From: Nanobdellota archaeon
GTDB lineage: Archaea > Nanobdellota > Nanobdellia > Pacearchaeales > GW2011-AR1
Direction of reading: 5' to 3'
Length of the DNA: 40,286 nt
Assembly (NCBI GenBank): GCA_030648285.1
Contig: JAUSIC010000023.1
Location: 1 to 40,286 of the forward strand
This document shows positions 7,052 to 14,183 of the stretch, piece after piece. The position numbers and the translations under genes were made by a program. The notes beneath the pieces are model-generated. The model ran no database searches, was not told the origin of the DNA, and was given only the letters and a program-made list of their open reading frames with translations. Position 1 is the stretch's first letter. Every line of letters begins with the position of its first letter.

Positions 7052-7249
7052 ATGATAATCCCAGTTAGATGTTTTTCATGCGGAAAGCCAATAGGGCACT
7101 TATGGGAAGAATATAAAGAAAGAATTGCAAAAGGAGAAAATTCTAAAAAAATAATGGATGATTTCGGATTAGAAAGACCTTGTTGCAGAGCTGTTTTCAT
7201 AGGACAAACTGATTTAATCGAGTTGGTTGGAAAGTTCAAAAAATCTTAG
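7052..7249 (+). CDS. rpoN: DNA-directed RNA polymerase subunit N (Rpb10-like)
   Basis: Small zinc-binding assembly subunit of archaeal RNA polymerase. It is 65 residues, the usual length. The four zinc ligands are Cys7 and Cys10 (RCFSCGKPIG) and the Cys44-Cys45 pair (LERPCCRAVF), with the conserved W18/Y21 region between. Here it stands away from rpoD and rps9, on the opposite strand from the main ribosomal operon, and is transcribed from its own leaderless promoter. Confidence 0.96.
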   Translation: MIIPVRCFSCGKPIGHLWEEYKERIAKGENSKKIMDDFGLERPCCRAVFIGQTDLIELVGKFKKS

Positions 7250-7250
7250 A

Positions 7251-7508
7251 TTATCTAATTTTCCACCTCATCACATTTTCACACTTCTTGCATTCTACTG
7301 TTTTAATCTTGTTTTTTATGCTCTTAACTTTTAAATCAGGACTATAACATTTCTTGCAGAATTTTTTCCTTAAATCTTCTAATTTTATGCTATACTTCAT
7401 TGCAAGTTTTTTTATCTTCTTGATTTCTTTTGGAGTTTTGTTTTTTATATTTTCAAAAAAATCTTTAATTTCTTTTTTTGCTTCTGTTTTAGAAAGTTTT
7501 TCTTTCAT
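7251..7508 (-). CDS. rnp4: Ribonuclease P protein component 4 (Rpr2/Rpp21 family)
   Basis: Protein subunit of archaeal RNase P, which trims the 5' leader of pre-tRNAs. At 85 residues it has an N-terminal Lys-rich two-helix region and a C-terminal zinc ribbon with Cys51/Cys54 (CKKC) and Cys73/Cys76 (CKKC), ending NVMRWKIR as in Rpp21/Rpr2 proteins. It is convergent with rpoN, one base apart, and is flanked by the 5S and tRNA genes. Confidence 0.9.
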   Translation of the reverse strand: MKEKLSKTEAKKEIKDFFENIKNKTPKEIKKIKKLAMKYSIKLEDLRKKFCKKCYSPDLKVKSIKNKIKTVECKKCENVMRWKIR

Positions 7509-7575
7509 AGTTTAATCAAGAATTAATTCCTTATAAAAATAGTGAAGATGAGTGAAAGTAAATCAGAGATTTCCA

Positions 7576-7603
7576 TTCACTTTCTTTTTAACAAAATAAA
7601 GTG

Positions 7604-7605
<2 letters not shown>
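7576..7605 (-). terminator. Hairpin at the 3' end of 5S rRNA (terminator or processing signal)
   Basis: Perfect 8-bp arms TTCACTTT (7576-7583) and AAAGTGAA (7598-7605) start right at the end of 5S, with a T-rich loop on the RNA strand. A third copy of the AGTGAA motif near 7551 could pair with the distal arm instead, giving an alternative stem. Archaeal terminators are mostly T-runs, so a processing role is equally possible. Confidence 0.4.
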
Positions 7606-7715
<110 letters not shown>

Positions 7716-7736
7716 CAAGATTGTCTATAATTGACG

Positions 7737-7757
7737 ATTTATAAAGGTTTTTATATG
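7737..7757. promoter_or_regulatory. Divergent promoters of 5S rRNA (minus) and tRNA-Leu (plus)
   Basis: TTTATAAA (7737-7744) is centred about 26 bases before the 5S 5' end at 7715, and TTTATATG (7750-7757) about 25 bases before the tRNA-Leu 5' end at 7779. Both stable RNA genes therefore appear to be driven from one 63-bp divergent gap. Confidence 0.55.
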
Positions 7758-7778
7758 AATATTTAATGATATTCTTAT

Positions 7779-7906
7779 GCGGGGGTGCCAGAGTGGTCAA
7801 ATGGGCAACGCTAAGGCGAGAGTTTGCGGAGTAATCCATATGCAAGCAGGCCTCGGAGAAACGTTGTGGCTTAGTGCCTGCGCAGGTTCAAATCCTGTCT
7901 CCCGCA
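7779..7906 (+). tRNA. tRNA-Leu with 44-base intron in the anticodon loop, anticodon reads AAG
   Basis: Acceptor GCGGGGG pairs with CTCCCGC, discriminator A73. The D stem is CCA/TGG and the anticodon stem CAACG (7806-7810)/CGTTG (7862-7866). The long variable arm TGGC-TTAGT-GCCT marks a class II Leu tRNA, and the T arm is GCAGG-TTCAAAT-CCTGT. With the usual 37/38 intron (7817-7860) the loop is C-T-AAG-G-A. Outer stem, 3-base AAA bulge, CTAA facing GGAG, 3-base GGC bulge and GAG/CTC stem match bulge-helix-bulge geometry, but two of four central pairs are A-G. An A34 Leu tRNA is unexpected in archaea. Confidence 0.88.
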
Positions 7907-7958
7907 TTAAATACCCTATTATAATAATCTTTAAATATAGATATCTTTTGATTTTAAA

Positions 7959-8624
7959 ATGGAAAGTAAAACAGGAATACTTTGCCATGGAAGGCACGTT
8001 CTAGCAAATAATTGGGAATTGCATCAATGGGGAGATAAGGAAAAAGGATTGCTTGGACAAGTTCTGAAAACATTGTCTCTTGCCGCTAAACAATACCCTG
8101 AAGTTGTGGTATTTGGGACAGGAGCATCAGAAAAAGATGGATTAAAAGAATCAGAGTATACTATTAGATATATGTTTGAACATTTTGATGAGATAAACGA
8201 ATTTCCACAATTTAATGGAGCAGATATGCAAGGTTTGAAAAATTTTATGTCTGCACACTCTGTTCCAGAAAAAAAATCACAAAATACTCTTGAAGAATTG
8301 AAATGCGCTATGGACATTTTTTCCTCTTATTCAGTAAGTAGAATTTTTATTGTTTCAAATCCAGACCATATCTCAAGATGCATGCAATTGGCTCATCAGG
8401 TTTATCATGATTTAAAACCAAGAGGTTTAGATGAGATATTCGCTGCTCAAAGTGATGTTGGTTATAACGGAACCTTAAGTGTTACATCAAAAATTATAGA
8501 AATGCCTCATCGCGGAGATGACCCAAGTCCAGATTTATCAAAATACATAGGAAGTTATTTTAGGCTTCCATTAGAAAAGAAAATAGAGTTTGTAGAACAG
8601 GTAAGAAAATTTTTAGGACAATAA
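7959..8624 (+). CDS. YdcF/DUF218-like protein
   Basis: Protein of 221 residues with the DUF218 Rossmann-like pattern: VVVFGTGASEKDGLKESEYT (about 49-68), then a conserved acidic/helical part SQNTLEELKCAMDIF and a third strand RIFIVSNPDHISRCMQLA (about 134-151). Bacterial relatives (YdcF, SanA, ElyC) are linked to cell envelope functions or bind nucleotides. This one has no TM segment, so it is probably cytosolic. TTTAAATAT at 7930-7938 gives a leaderless start at ATG 7959. Substrate unknown. Confidence 0.75.
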   Translation: MESKTGILCHGRHVLANNWELHQWGDKEKGLLGQVLKTLSLAAKQYPEVVVFGTGASEKDGLKESEYTIRYMFEHFDEINEFPQFNGADMQGLKNFMSAHSVPEKKSQNTLEELKCAMDIFSSYSVSRIFIVSNPDHISRCMQLAHQVYHDLKPRGLDEIFAAQSDVGYNGTLSVTSKIIEMPHRGDDPSPDLSKYIGSYFRLPLEKKIEFVEQVRKFLGQ

Positions 8625-8897
8625 TTAAAAAAAACTAACAACTCCTTTCTGAAGAAGAAGTATTCCAAAAATTATGCTTATGAATATCGGCATTGCAATT
8701 AGAGAGGATAAAATCAAAACAGCTCCTGAAAGTAAATCAACCCAGCCCCCAAATTCTTTGAACATCCCTAAAAAAGATTTTGCAATTAAAATAATTCCTA
8801 AGATTAATAAAAGTGGTGAAGGAAGTTTTACTCCTGCCCCAAATAATAATATTAAACCAGATGAAATGTCAATTGCTCCAAGAATTTTAATCAGCAT
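8625..8897 (-). CDS. Small integral membrane protein, 90 residues
   Basis: Unrecognised hydrophobic protein with three to four TM segments, roughly residues 3-22 (KILGAIDISSGLILLFGAGV), 28-45, 52-70 and 70-88, and short polar loops. No catalytic motif is visible. The start at 8897 lies about 25 bases after a TATA-like element (8918-8926) that may be shared with the divergent tRNA-Arg gene. Confidence 0.7.
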   Translation of the reverse strand: MLIKILGAIDISSGLILLFGAGVKLPSPLLLILGIILIAKSFLGMFKEFGGWVDLLSGAVLILSSLIAMPIFISIIFGILLLQKGVVSFF

Positions 8898-8930
8898 ATT
8901 TTTTAAATCAAATTACTCTTTAAAAATGTG

Positions 8931-8955
8931 CCCTTGTGATACTAAAGAACAAGGG
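8931..8955 (+). repeat. Inverted repeat in front of tRNA-Arg that copies its acceptor strand
   Basis: CCCTTGT (8931-8937) and ACAAGGG (8949-8955) are perfect 7-base complements. CCCTTGT occurs again as the 5' acceptor strand of tRNA-Arg (8969-8975), so the ACAAGGG in the likely 5' leader could pair with the tRNA acceptor strand in competition with its normal partner CAAGGGC (8035 to 9041 region, exactly 9035-9041). Confidence 0.5.
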
Positions 8956-8967
8956 TGAACGAAGTAA

Positions 8968-9042
8968 GCCCTTGTAGCTCAACTTGGATAGAGCGACACC
9001 CCCCTAAGGTGTAGGTTGCAGGTTCAAATCCTGTCAAGGGCG
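8968..9042 (+). tRNA. tRNA-Arg, anticodon CCT, with C at position 33
   Basis: Acceptor GCCCTTG/CAAGGGC, discriminator G73, D stem GCTC/GAGC, anticodon stem ACACC (8996-9000)/GGTGT (9008-9012), T arm GCAGG-TTCAAAT-CCTGT. The 7-base loop is CCCCTAA, giving anticodon CCT (9003-9005) with A37. Position 33 (9002) is C instead of the near-universal T. There is no intron. Total 75 bases. Confidence 0.92.
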
Positions 9043-9121
9043 TAAAATTTGGATTTGAACTTTTTGCATATATATCTTCAATCACTAAAAAATTTAAAAA
9101 GAGAAGTTATTCTTGTCTAAT

Positions 9122-9733
9122 ATGCCAAAAGAGGACTGGAATTCATCAGGAAAGAATCCTTCTAAAGGACAAATAGATTATTCTATGAGAGAACCTTTCA
9201 TGAGAAAACTCAAGACTGTTGGACAAATGAGCGAAATAAGAGAAAAAATAAAAAAAGAGGGAAAAACCCTTGTATGGACAAATGGGTGCTTTGATCTAGG
9301 GCATTGGGGACATGTGAGATATTTCTCATGTGGGAAAGCATATGGAGATTATCTTATAGTAGCAATAAATAGTGATGATTCTGTCAGACGATTAAAAGGA
9401 CCCCATAGACCAATAATGGATTGGATGGCACGCATAGAAGCAATATCTCATATAGAATCAGTAGATTTTATATTAATCTTTGAAAGTGATTCTCCTTTAA
9501 GAGAACTAGAAATTCTAAAACCAGATGTTTGTCTAAAAGGTAATGATTATACTCTGGAAACAGTAAATCAAATGGAAAGAAAACTTATTGAAAGTTACGG
9601 GGGAAGAATAGAAATAACCCCTACATCTGTCGATTCAACCACAAAAGTTCTGGAAAGAATAACAGATTATCTTAAAACATTATACGATCCTCAAACAGGA
9701 GAATTTGACCTTAAGAAAGGCGGATATGTTTGA
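9122..9733 (+). CDS. RfaE/HldE-type sugar-phosphate nucleotidyltransferase
   Basis: Cytidylyltransferase-like enzyme of 203 residues, closest to the C-terminal domain of HldE (heptose-1-phosphate adenylyltransferase). It has the TNGCFDLGHWGHVRYF segment with the HxGH nucleotide-binding motif (HWGH, about residues 60-63), then INSDDSVRRLKGPHRPI, the arginine-containing helix RIEAISHIESVDF and LKPDVCLKGNDYT. The ~40-residue N-terminal extension is polar. ATG 9122 is chosen over TTG 9113 because TTTAAAAA (9093-9100) sits about 26 bases before it. It probably activates a sugar phosphate for surface glycans; the true substrate is not clear. Confidence 0.85.
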   Translation: MPKEDWNSSGKNPSKGQIDYSMREPFMRKLKTVGQMSEIREKIKKEGKTLVWTNGCFDLGHWGHVRYFSCGKAYGDYLIVAINSDDSVRRLKGPHRPIMDWMARIEAISHIESVDFILIFESDSPLRELEILKPDVCLKGNDYTLETVNQMERKLIESYGGRIEITPTSVDSTTKVLERITDYLKTLYDPQTGEFDLKKGGYV

Positions 9734-9766
9734 TAATTTTTTAAATAGGAAAAATAAATATAATCT

Positions 9767-9982
9767 ATGAAATTTGAAAATATTGTTCGTTATGAACATT
9801 TTATTCTTATCGGAATTATCATGAGTATTGGAACTCTGATAAAACTTCTTGGATTTTGGGATTTTTCTTCTGATTGGTTTTGGTTTCTTGCAGGAATAGG
9901 GCTAACTGTTGAAGGAGTAATTTCTTTGGTTAAACAGAAAAGATTCGATAAGAAATATAAAATTGTCGAAAGAGAAGAATGA
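9767..9982 (+). CDS. Small two-TM membrane protein, 71 residues
   Basis: Unrecognised. TM helices are about residues 11-29 (HFILIGIIMSIGTLIKLLGF) and 36-55 (WFWFLAGIGLTVEGVISLV), with a basic C-terminus (KQKRFDKKYKIVEREE). A TTTTTAAATA element just after the preceding gene suggests its own leaderless promoter. No function can be proposed. Confidence 0.65.
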   Translation: MKFENIVRYEHFILIGIIMSIGTLIKLLGFWDFSSDWFWFLAGIGLTVEGVISLVKQKRFDKKYKIVEREE

Positions 9983-9999
9983 TTTTTTCTATAGCAAAC

Positions 10000-10006
10000 T
10001 TTAAAA
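10000..10006 (+). promoter_or_regulatory. TATA box of tRNA-Gly, possibly also serving secF-secD
   Basis: TTTAAAA is centred about 27 bases before the tRNA-Gly 5' end at 10031. No convincing second TATA box is visible between the tRNA and the secF leader (gap 10165-10170), so tRNA and secFD may share a transcript. Confidence 0.5.
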
Positions 10007-10030
10007 CTCTGTTTTAGGTAATTAAATTAA

Positions 10031-10164
10031 GCGCTGATAGTTCAGTGGTAGAATGTCTGCCTTCCAACAAGAAGAACCATATGGTTCTTCCTTGGACCAT
10101 CTCCTTTCAAAGGGAATAATCCGGAAGACAGCAGACGACTCGGGTTCGAATCCCGATCGGCGCA
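10031..10164 (+). tRNA. tRNA-Gly (anticodon TCC) with a 63-base intron
   Basis: Acceptor GCGCTGA/TCGGCGC, A73, D stem GTTC/GAAT, anticodon stem TCTGC (10056-10060)/GCAGA (10131-10135), T arm TCGGG-TTCGAAT-CCCGA. The anticodon is TCC at 10063-10065. The intron (10067-10129) is at the canonical 37/38 site: CTTC pairs perfectly with GAAG (four-pair central helix), with 3-base bulges CAA and ACA. The intron itself contains a strong hairpin around GAAGAACC-ATAT-GGTTCTTC. Mature length is 71 bases. Confidence 0.93.
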
Positions 10165-10170
10165 TACAAA

Positions 10171-10221
10171 ATGAGCAAACAGGAAATTTGCCACAAACAT
10201 AAAATAGGAAATTTTACATAA
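10171..10221 (+). promoter_or_regulatory. Leader cassette of secF: 16-codon upstream ORF ending in TAATG
   Basis: ATG at 10171, six bases after the tRNA-Gly 3' end, opens MSKQEICHKHKIGNFT; its TAA (10219-10221) is fused to the secF ATG. The first 29 bases match the secD leader at all but one position. The 3' part is a weaker form of the motif (GGAAATTTTACATAATG). It is the only cassette of the five that follows a stable RNA gene rather than an ORF. Confidence 0.75.
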
Positions 10222-11135
10222 TGGAAGAAACACAAATTCATCAACCAAAACAGAAATTTTCAGAAAAATTTGGAAAATTTCATGATAAATATTACAAATT
10301 ACTATTAATTATTCCAGTAATTCTTTTCCTTATTGGTTTTATTTACATGTTCAGTTTTTATCAAAAAAACAATGACTACATATATAGAGATATTTCTTTA
10401 ACAGGAGGAACTTCTGTCACAATAAACAGAGCAATAGATATGAATGATTTATCAAATGCAATTTCTGATAAGCTTGAAAATGTAAATCTTCGCGAGATTT
10501 CTGATTTAGTGACTAAAAAGCAAATAGCAGTTATTGTAGAAACAAAAAGTGATGCCGAACTCACTCGTTCTGTTTTAGAGGAATATCTTGGTTATCAATT
10601 AGATGGAGAAAATAGCAGCTTTGAATTCACAGGTTCAACTCTGAGTGGAAGTTTCTACAGACAGCTTTTGATTGCAGTCTTAATAGCTTTTGTTTTAATG
10701 GCAATAGTTGTCTTTATTCAATTTAAATCATTTATTCCTTCTCTTGCAGTAATTACCAGTGCATTTGCAGATATCTTCATGACTCTTGTTGTTGCTAACA
10801 TGATTGGATTACAAATTTCAACAGCAGGAATAGTCGCATTCCTCATGCTGATTGGTTATAGTGTTGATACAGATATTCTCTTGACTACAAAAGTTATCAA
10901 AAGAGATGAAGGAAGTTTGAATAAGAGAATCTTTGATTCATTCAAAACAGGAATAACAATGACTTTAACTTCTTTGGTTGCGGTTATCATTGCACTGATA
11001 ATTGTCGGGAGATTTTCTTCAATTCTTTCTCAAATTTTTACAATAATGGCTATCGGTTTGGGTTTTGATATCTTTAATACATGGGTGACAAATGTTTCAA
11101 TAATTAAATGGTATGCTAAAAAACATAAAAAATGA
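10221..11135 (+). CDS. secF: Protein translocase accessory subunit SecF
   Basis: RND-superfamily partner of SecD, which supports late steps of Sec-dependent export using the ion gradient. It is 304 residues: TM1 about 31-50 (LLIIPVILFLIGFIYMFSFY), an extracytoplasmic P1 region (about 55-135) with DISLTGGTSVTI, then five TMs. GFD-type conserved spots are IGYSVDTDILLTTKVIKR (about 212-229) and the TM4 acidic residue. Archaeal SecFD resembles the bacterial pair but works without SecA. The start is fused to the leader stop; the secD leader begins in its own stop codon. Confidence 0.95.
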   Translation: MEETQIHQPKQKFSEKFGKFHDKYYKLLLIIPVILFLIGFIYMFSFYQKNNDYIYRDISLTGGTSVTINRAIDMNDLSNAISDKLENVNLREISDLVTKKQIAVIVETKSDAELTRSVLEEYLGYQLDGENSSFEFTGSTLSGSFYRQLLIAVLIAFVLMAIVVFIQFKSFIPSLAVITSAFADIFMTLVVANMIGLQISTAGIVAFLMLIGYSVDTDILLTTKVIKRDEGSLNKRIFDSFKTGITMTLTSLVAVIIALIIVGRFSSILSQIFTIMAIGLGFDIFNTWVTNVSIIKWYAKKHKK

Positions 11136-11188
11136 GCAAACAAGAAATTTGCCACAAATACAAAATTGATTGGGGGTATTTTGCATAA
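11132..11188 (+). promoter_or_regulatory. Leader cassette of secD: 18-codon upstream ORF ending in TAATG
   Basis: ATG at 11132 overlaps the secF stop (ATGA) and opens MSKQEICHKYKIDWGYFA; its TAA (11186-11188) shares the A of the secD ATG. The 3' end GGGGGTATTTTGCATAATG matches the methyltransferase and CARDB cassettes. The two peptides of secF and secD are near-identical over their first 9 residues, pointing to duplication of the cassette. Confidence 0.78.
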
Positions 11189-12753
11189 TGAATCTTAAAT
11201 TGACTTGGAAAATTTGGTTGTGGCTAGCTGTTTTATTGTTTGCTATAATTTCTCTCGTTAATTTTCCATATCTTTTTCAAAAAGGAGTTTTAATAACGAG
11301 TGTAGAACAAAACTCTACTGCATTCGAGCAAGGATTAAGAACAATAGATAATGGAAAATCTATGGTTATTACGGCGATTGATGGAAAGAAAATAGAAAAT
11401 GTAAATGATTTCTCAAAAATAATCAGTGAAAAATTTCCTTCGAATGAAAATGTAAAAACAGCTTTCATTGTAAATGGGAAAGAATACATCTTATATTCAA
11501 AAAATGCTCCAGAAATAACTGTTTCAGAGATTAAGAAAACAAATTTAAGGACAGGTTTGGATTTGTCAGGAGGAGCAAGAGCATTAGTTCAGGCAAAAGA
11601 TGAAAAATTAACCCCTGAACAAGTTAGCGATTTGGTGAGTGTCATCAGCAACAGATTCAATGTTTATGGAATTTCCGATATAAATGTAAAACCTGTTACT
11701 GATTTATCGGGAAATAATTTTATTCTGATTGAAATTGCAGGAGCAACTCCTAGAGACTTACAAGGATTAATTTCAGAACAAGGAAAATTCGAAGCAAAGA
11801 TAGGAAATGAAACTGTTTTCATAGGAGGTATGGGTGGAGAAAAAGATGTTACTTCTGTTGGAAAAACAGCACAAGAAGCAAGAATAGAATCTTGTAATCC
11901 TTCTCAAGAAGATTATTTTTGTAAATTCAGTTTTTCAGTTTTTCTCAGTGAACAAGCAGCAGAGCGTTTTGCAGAGGCGACTAAAGATTTGGAAGTCAAT
12001 GCATCTTCAACAGGAAATTTTTTATCCAAAAGTATTGATTTTTATATTGATGACAACCTTGTTGATAGTTTGACAATTGCAGAAAGTCTTAAAGGCCAAG
12101 TAACAACACAAGTTTCAATTTCAGGTACAGGATTAGGAAAAACAGAAAAAGAGGCATATGACTCTGCAATAGAAAATATGAAGCACCTACAAACAATTCT
12201 TCAAACAGGAAGTCTTCCTTTCAAGCTTGAAATCGTTAAATTAGATACTATTTCTCCAACTCTTGGAGAAAAATTTAGCAGATATATTTTTATTGCAGCC
12301 TTTGCAGCTCTTTTTTCAGTTGTAGTAATTATTTTCATAAAATATAGAAAATTAAAGTTAGCAATTCCTCCATTGATTATTGCCGCATCAGAAATAATAA
12401 TTACTCTGGGAGTTGCCGCATTTATGAAGCAGGATTTAGATCTTCCCGGTATTGCAGGGATTTTGGCTGCAATTGGTACAGGAATTGATGACCAGATAGT
12501 TATGCTTGATGAAACAAAAAGAAAAGGAGAAACCTTGAGCATAAAACAAAGAATCAAGAGAGCATTTGGAATAGTATTAGGAGCATACTTCACAGCCTTT
12601 GTTTCACTATTACCCTTATTATGGGCTGGTGCAGGATTATTGAAAGGATTTGCAATCATGACCTTAATAGGAATTACTTTTGGGGTTTTAGTCACACGTC
12701 CTGCATTTGCAGACATCATAAGAAAAATAGAGGAAAAAAATGCTTCCGCATGA
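11188..12753 (+). CDS. secD: Protein translocase accessory subunit SecD
   Basis: RND-type membrane protein of 521 residues. The start is set at ATG 11188 (MNLKLTWKIWLWLAVLLFAI); a TTG at 11170 is in frame but lies inside the leader cassette. TM1 is about 8-26. A PDZ-like insert follows (about 30-110: SVEQNSTAFEQGLRTIDNGK). The SecD P1 domain starts at LRTGLDLSGGARALVQAK (about 121-138), and five TMs fill the C-terminal ~170 residues, with GIAGILAAIGTGIDDQIVML in TM4. Its 3' end overlaps the next gene by 14 bases. Confidence 0.95.
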   Translation: MNLKLTWKIWLWLAVLLFAIISLVNFPYLFQKGVLITSVEQNSTAFEQGLRTIDNGKSMVITAIDGKKIENVNDFSKIISEKFPSNENVKTAFIVNGKEYILYSKNAPEITVSEIKKTNLRTGLDLSGGARALVQAKDEKLTPEQVSDLVSVISNRFNVYGISDINVKPVTDLSGNNFILIEIAGATPRDLQGLISEQGKFEAKIGNETVFIGGMGGEKDVTSVGKTAQEARIESCNPSQEDYFCKFSFSVFLSEQAAERFAEATKDLEVNASSTGNFLSKSIDFYIDDNLVDSLTIAESLKGQVTTQVSISGTGLGKTEKEAYDSAIENMKHLQTILQTGSLPFKLEIVKLDTISPTLGEKFSRYIFIAAFAALFSVVVIIFIKYRKLKLAIPPLIIAASEIIITLGVAAFMKQDLDLPGIAGILAAIGTGIDDQIVMLDETKRKGETLSIKQRIKRAFGIVLGAYFTAFVSLLPLLWAGAGLLKGFAIMTLIGITFGVLVTRPAFADIIRKIEEKNASA

Positions 12754-13204
12754 ACATTTAATTTCAGCAATCATTTTTTCAGGAATATTTTTCCTGATTT
12801 CTCCTTCAATAGGATTTTTAGGGGTATTATTGATAATACTTTCAGCAGTTTTGGTTGATGTTGATCATTATATTTTTTATGCTGTCAAAAAAAGAGATTT
12901 GAGCTTGGTAAATGCGTATAAATGGTATCAAAGCAATAGAGTAAGAACACATCATTTGTCAAGAAAAGAAAAGAGCAAAATCTATTTTGGATTTCATTTT
13001 CTTCATGGAATTGAAATCTTTGCAATAATTTATCTCTTGTATGCTTATGTTAATCCTGTTTTCCTTTATGTTATGATGGGATATTCTTTGCATTTCTTTG
13101 GAGATTTGTTAGTTGAAGTAGTCTGGTGCGGAAAAACAGACAAGATATCTGTGATTTATAGCTTCTTTAGGATGAACAAGCTGAAGTTTGTTGATGATAT
13201 CTAA
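12740..13204 (+). CDS. Membrane-bound metal-dependent hydrolase-like protein (DUF457/YdjM type)
   Basis: Hydrophobic 154-residue protein with about four TM segments and His/Asp pairs typical of DUF457 membrane hydrolases: His4/His6 (PHEHL), the segment LSAVLVDVDHYIFY (about 33-46), FHFLHGIEI (about 91-99) and YSLHFFGDLLVE (about 119-130). These could bind a metal within the membrane. It overlaps the 3' end of secD by 14 bases, so translation is probably coupled. The substrate is unknown. Confidence 0.7.
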   Translation: MLPHEHLISAIIFSGIFFLISPSIGFLGVLLIILSAVLVDVDHYIFYAVKKRDLSLVNAYKWYQSNRVRTHHLSRKEKSKIYFGFHFLHGIEIFAIIYLLYAYVNPVFLYVMMGYSLHFFGDLLVEVVWCGKTDKISVIYSFFRMNKLKFVDDI

Positions 13205-13205
13205 C

Positions 13206-14183
13206 TTATTTTACATGAATTTCATTTTTGTTCTTAACAAGAACCCCATATATAAAACCAATTCCATACGCAAAGTGTGTAACTACAGAAGTAGTCATAA
13301 CAAAAATGCTTGTTTTCATGTTTTCATAGATGCTTGTAAAAATCATGATTAGAAAATAAAAAAATAGCAGAAGTGAAAAGAGGTTTCTTATTACTGGATA
13401 AAAAGCAGACAAAACAGCTCCTGTTAATAATCCAATTACAAATAAACTTAGTAAAGAAAAATAAAGCATATTTAAAGAAAACTCTTCTTTAGCTAACCAA
13501 GCAATGTCTCTTCCATAAATGAACATTTGTTTGATGTGTTTTTTTATGCTATCTCTTCTATGGTGGTAAACAATAACATCTTTTGCATAGAGAATTTTGT
13601 ATCCTCTCTTTTTAATGTCAAAACAAAATTTAGAATCTTCTGCGGTTAAAAGTCCTTCTTTATATTCTGGAGATATTTCTTTTCTTGAAATATAATTGCA
13701 AGAAGGTAGTTCTTTGACAAACTTATTTTTTTTCGATATCTTATATCTGACATTTGCAGGTCCGCTCACCCAAAAATTTCTAAGAACATAACCAGATATT
13801 TTCTCATCAATATTTCCTTCAACTGGAGTTAAGTTCGGCCCACCGACTATCCCTATTTTTGAATTATCAAAATACTCCATTGCATTCTTAAGCCAGTTTT
13901 TATCTGGATAAGCATCTGAATCAATGAAAGCAAAAAATTCTCCTTTGGCTTTTTCCATACCTAGATTTCTTTTAACAGCTGGTTTGACTTTTCCTGTTTT
14001 TATTATTTTTATTTTTTTATCATTAAATTCTTTTAGTTCTTTTTTGCCAAAATCATCGGGAAGAACGATAATTTCATAGTTAGGATAATCTAATTTCAAA
14101 CATTCTCTTAAGCATTTTTCAGTTAAATTATCAATCTCTTTACATGGGATAATTATTGAAATTTTTGCATCAGGCATCTTCAT
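13206..14183 (-). CDS. Glycosyltransferase family 2 with C-terminal membrane region
   Basis: Inverting GT-A transferase of 325 residues. The nucleotide-sugar-binding start is [20 protein letters not shown] (about 7-26), and a DxD-type motif at Asp88-Ser-Asp90 ([12 protein letters not shown]) binds the metal. An acceptor-side ED appears in [18 protein letters not shown]. From about residue 230 on there are two or three TM helices, so it acts at the inner face of the membrane on a lipid-linked acceptor. It overlaps the UXS gene by 14 bases, in one operon with UDP-xylose synthesis. Confidence 0.88.
   Translation of the reverse strand: MKMPDAKISIIIPCKEIDNLTEKCLRECLKLDYPNYEIIVLPDDFGKKELKEFNDKKIKIIKTGKVKPAVKRNLGMEKAKGEFFAFIDSDAYPDKNWLKNAMEYFDNSKIGIVGGPNLTPVEGNIDEKISGYVLRNFWVSGPANVRYKISKKNKFVKELPSCNYISRKEISPEYKEGLLTAEDSKFCFDIKKRGYKILYAKDVIVYHHRRDSIKKHIKQMFIYGRDIAWLAKEEFSLNMLYFSLLSLFVIGLLTGAVLSAFYPVIRNLFSLLLFFYFLIMIFTSIYENMKTSIFVMTTSVVTHFAYGIGFIYGVLVKNKNEIHVK

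Noticed and set aside
10067-10129. The hairpin with ATAT loop downstream of the tRNA-Gly anticodon as an independent small RNA or terminator
   Set aside because: It lies wholly within the tRNA intron and is explained by intron folding.
12201-12770. A long open frame on the minus strand opposite secD (189 codons)
   Set aside because: It is antisense to the SecD membrane domain, with composition expected of a mirrored hydrophobic gene, and has no promoter or recognisable domain.
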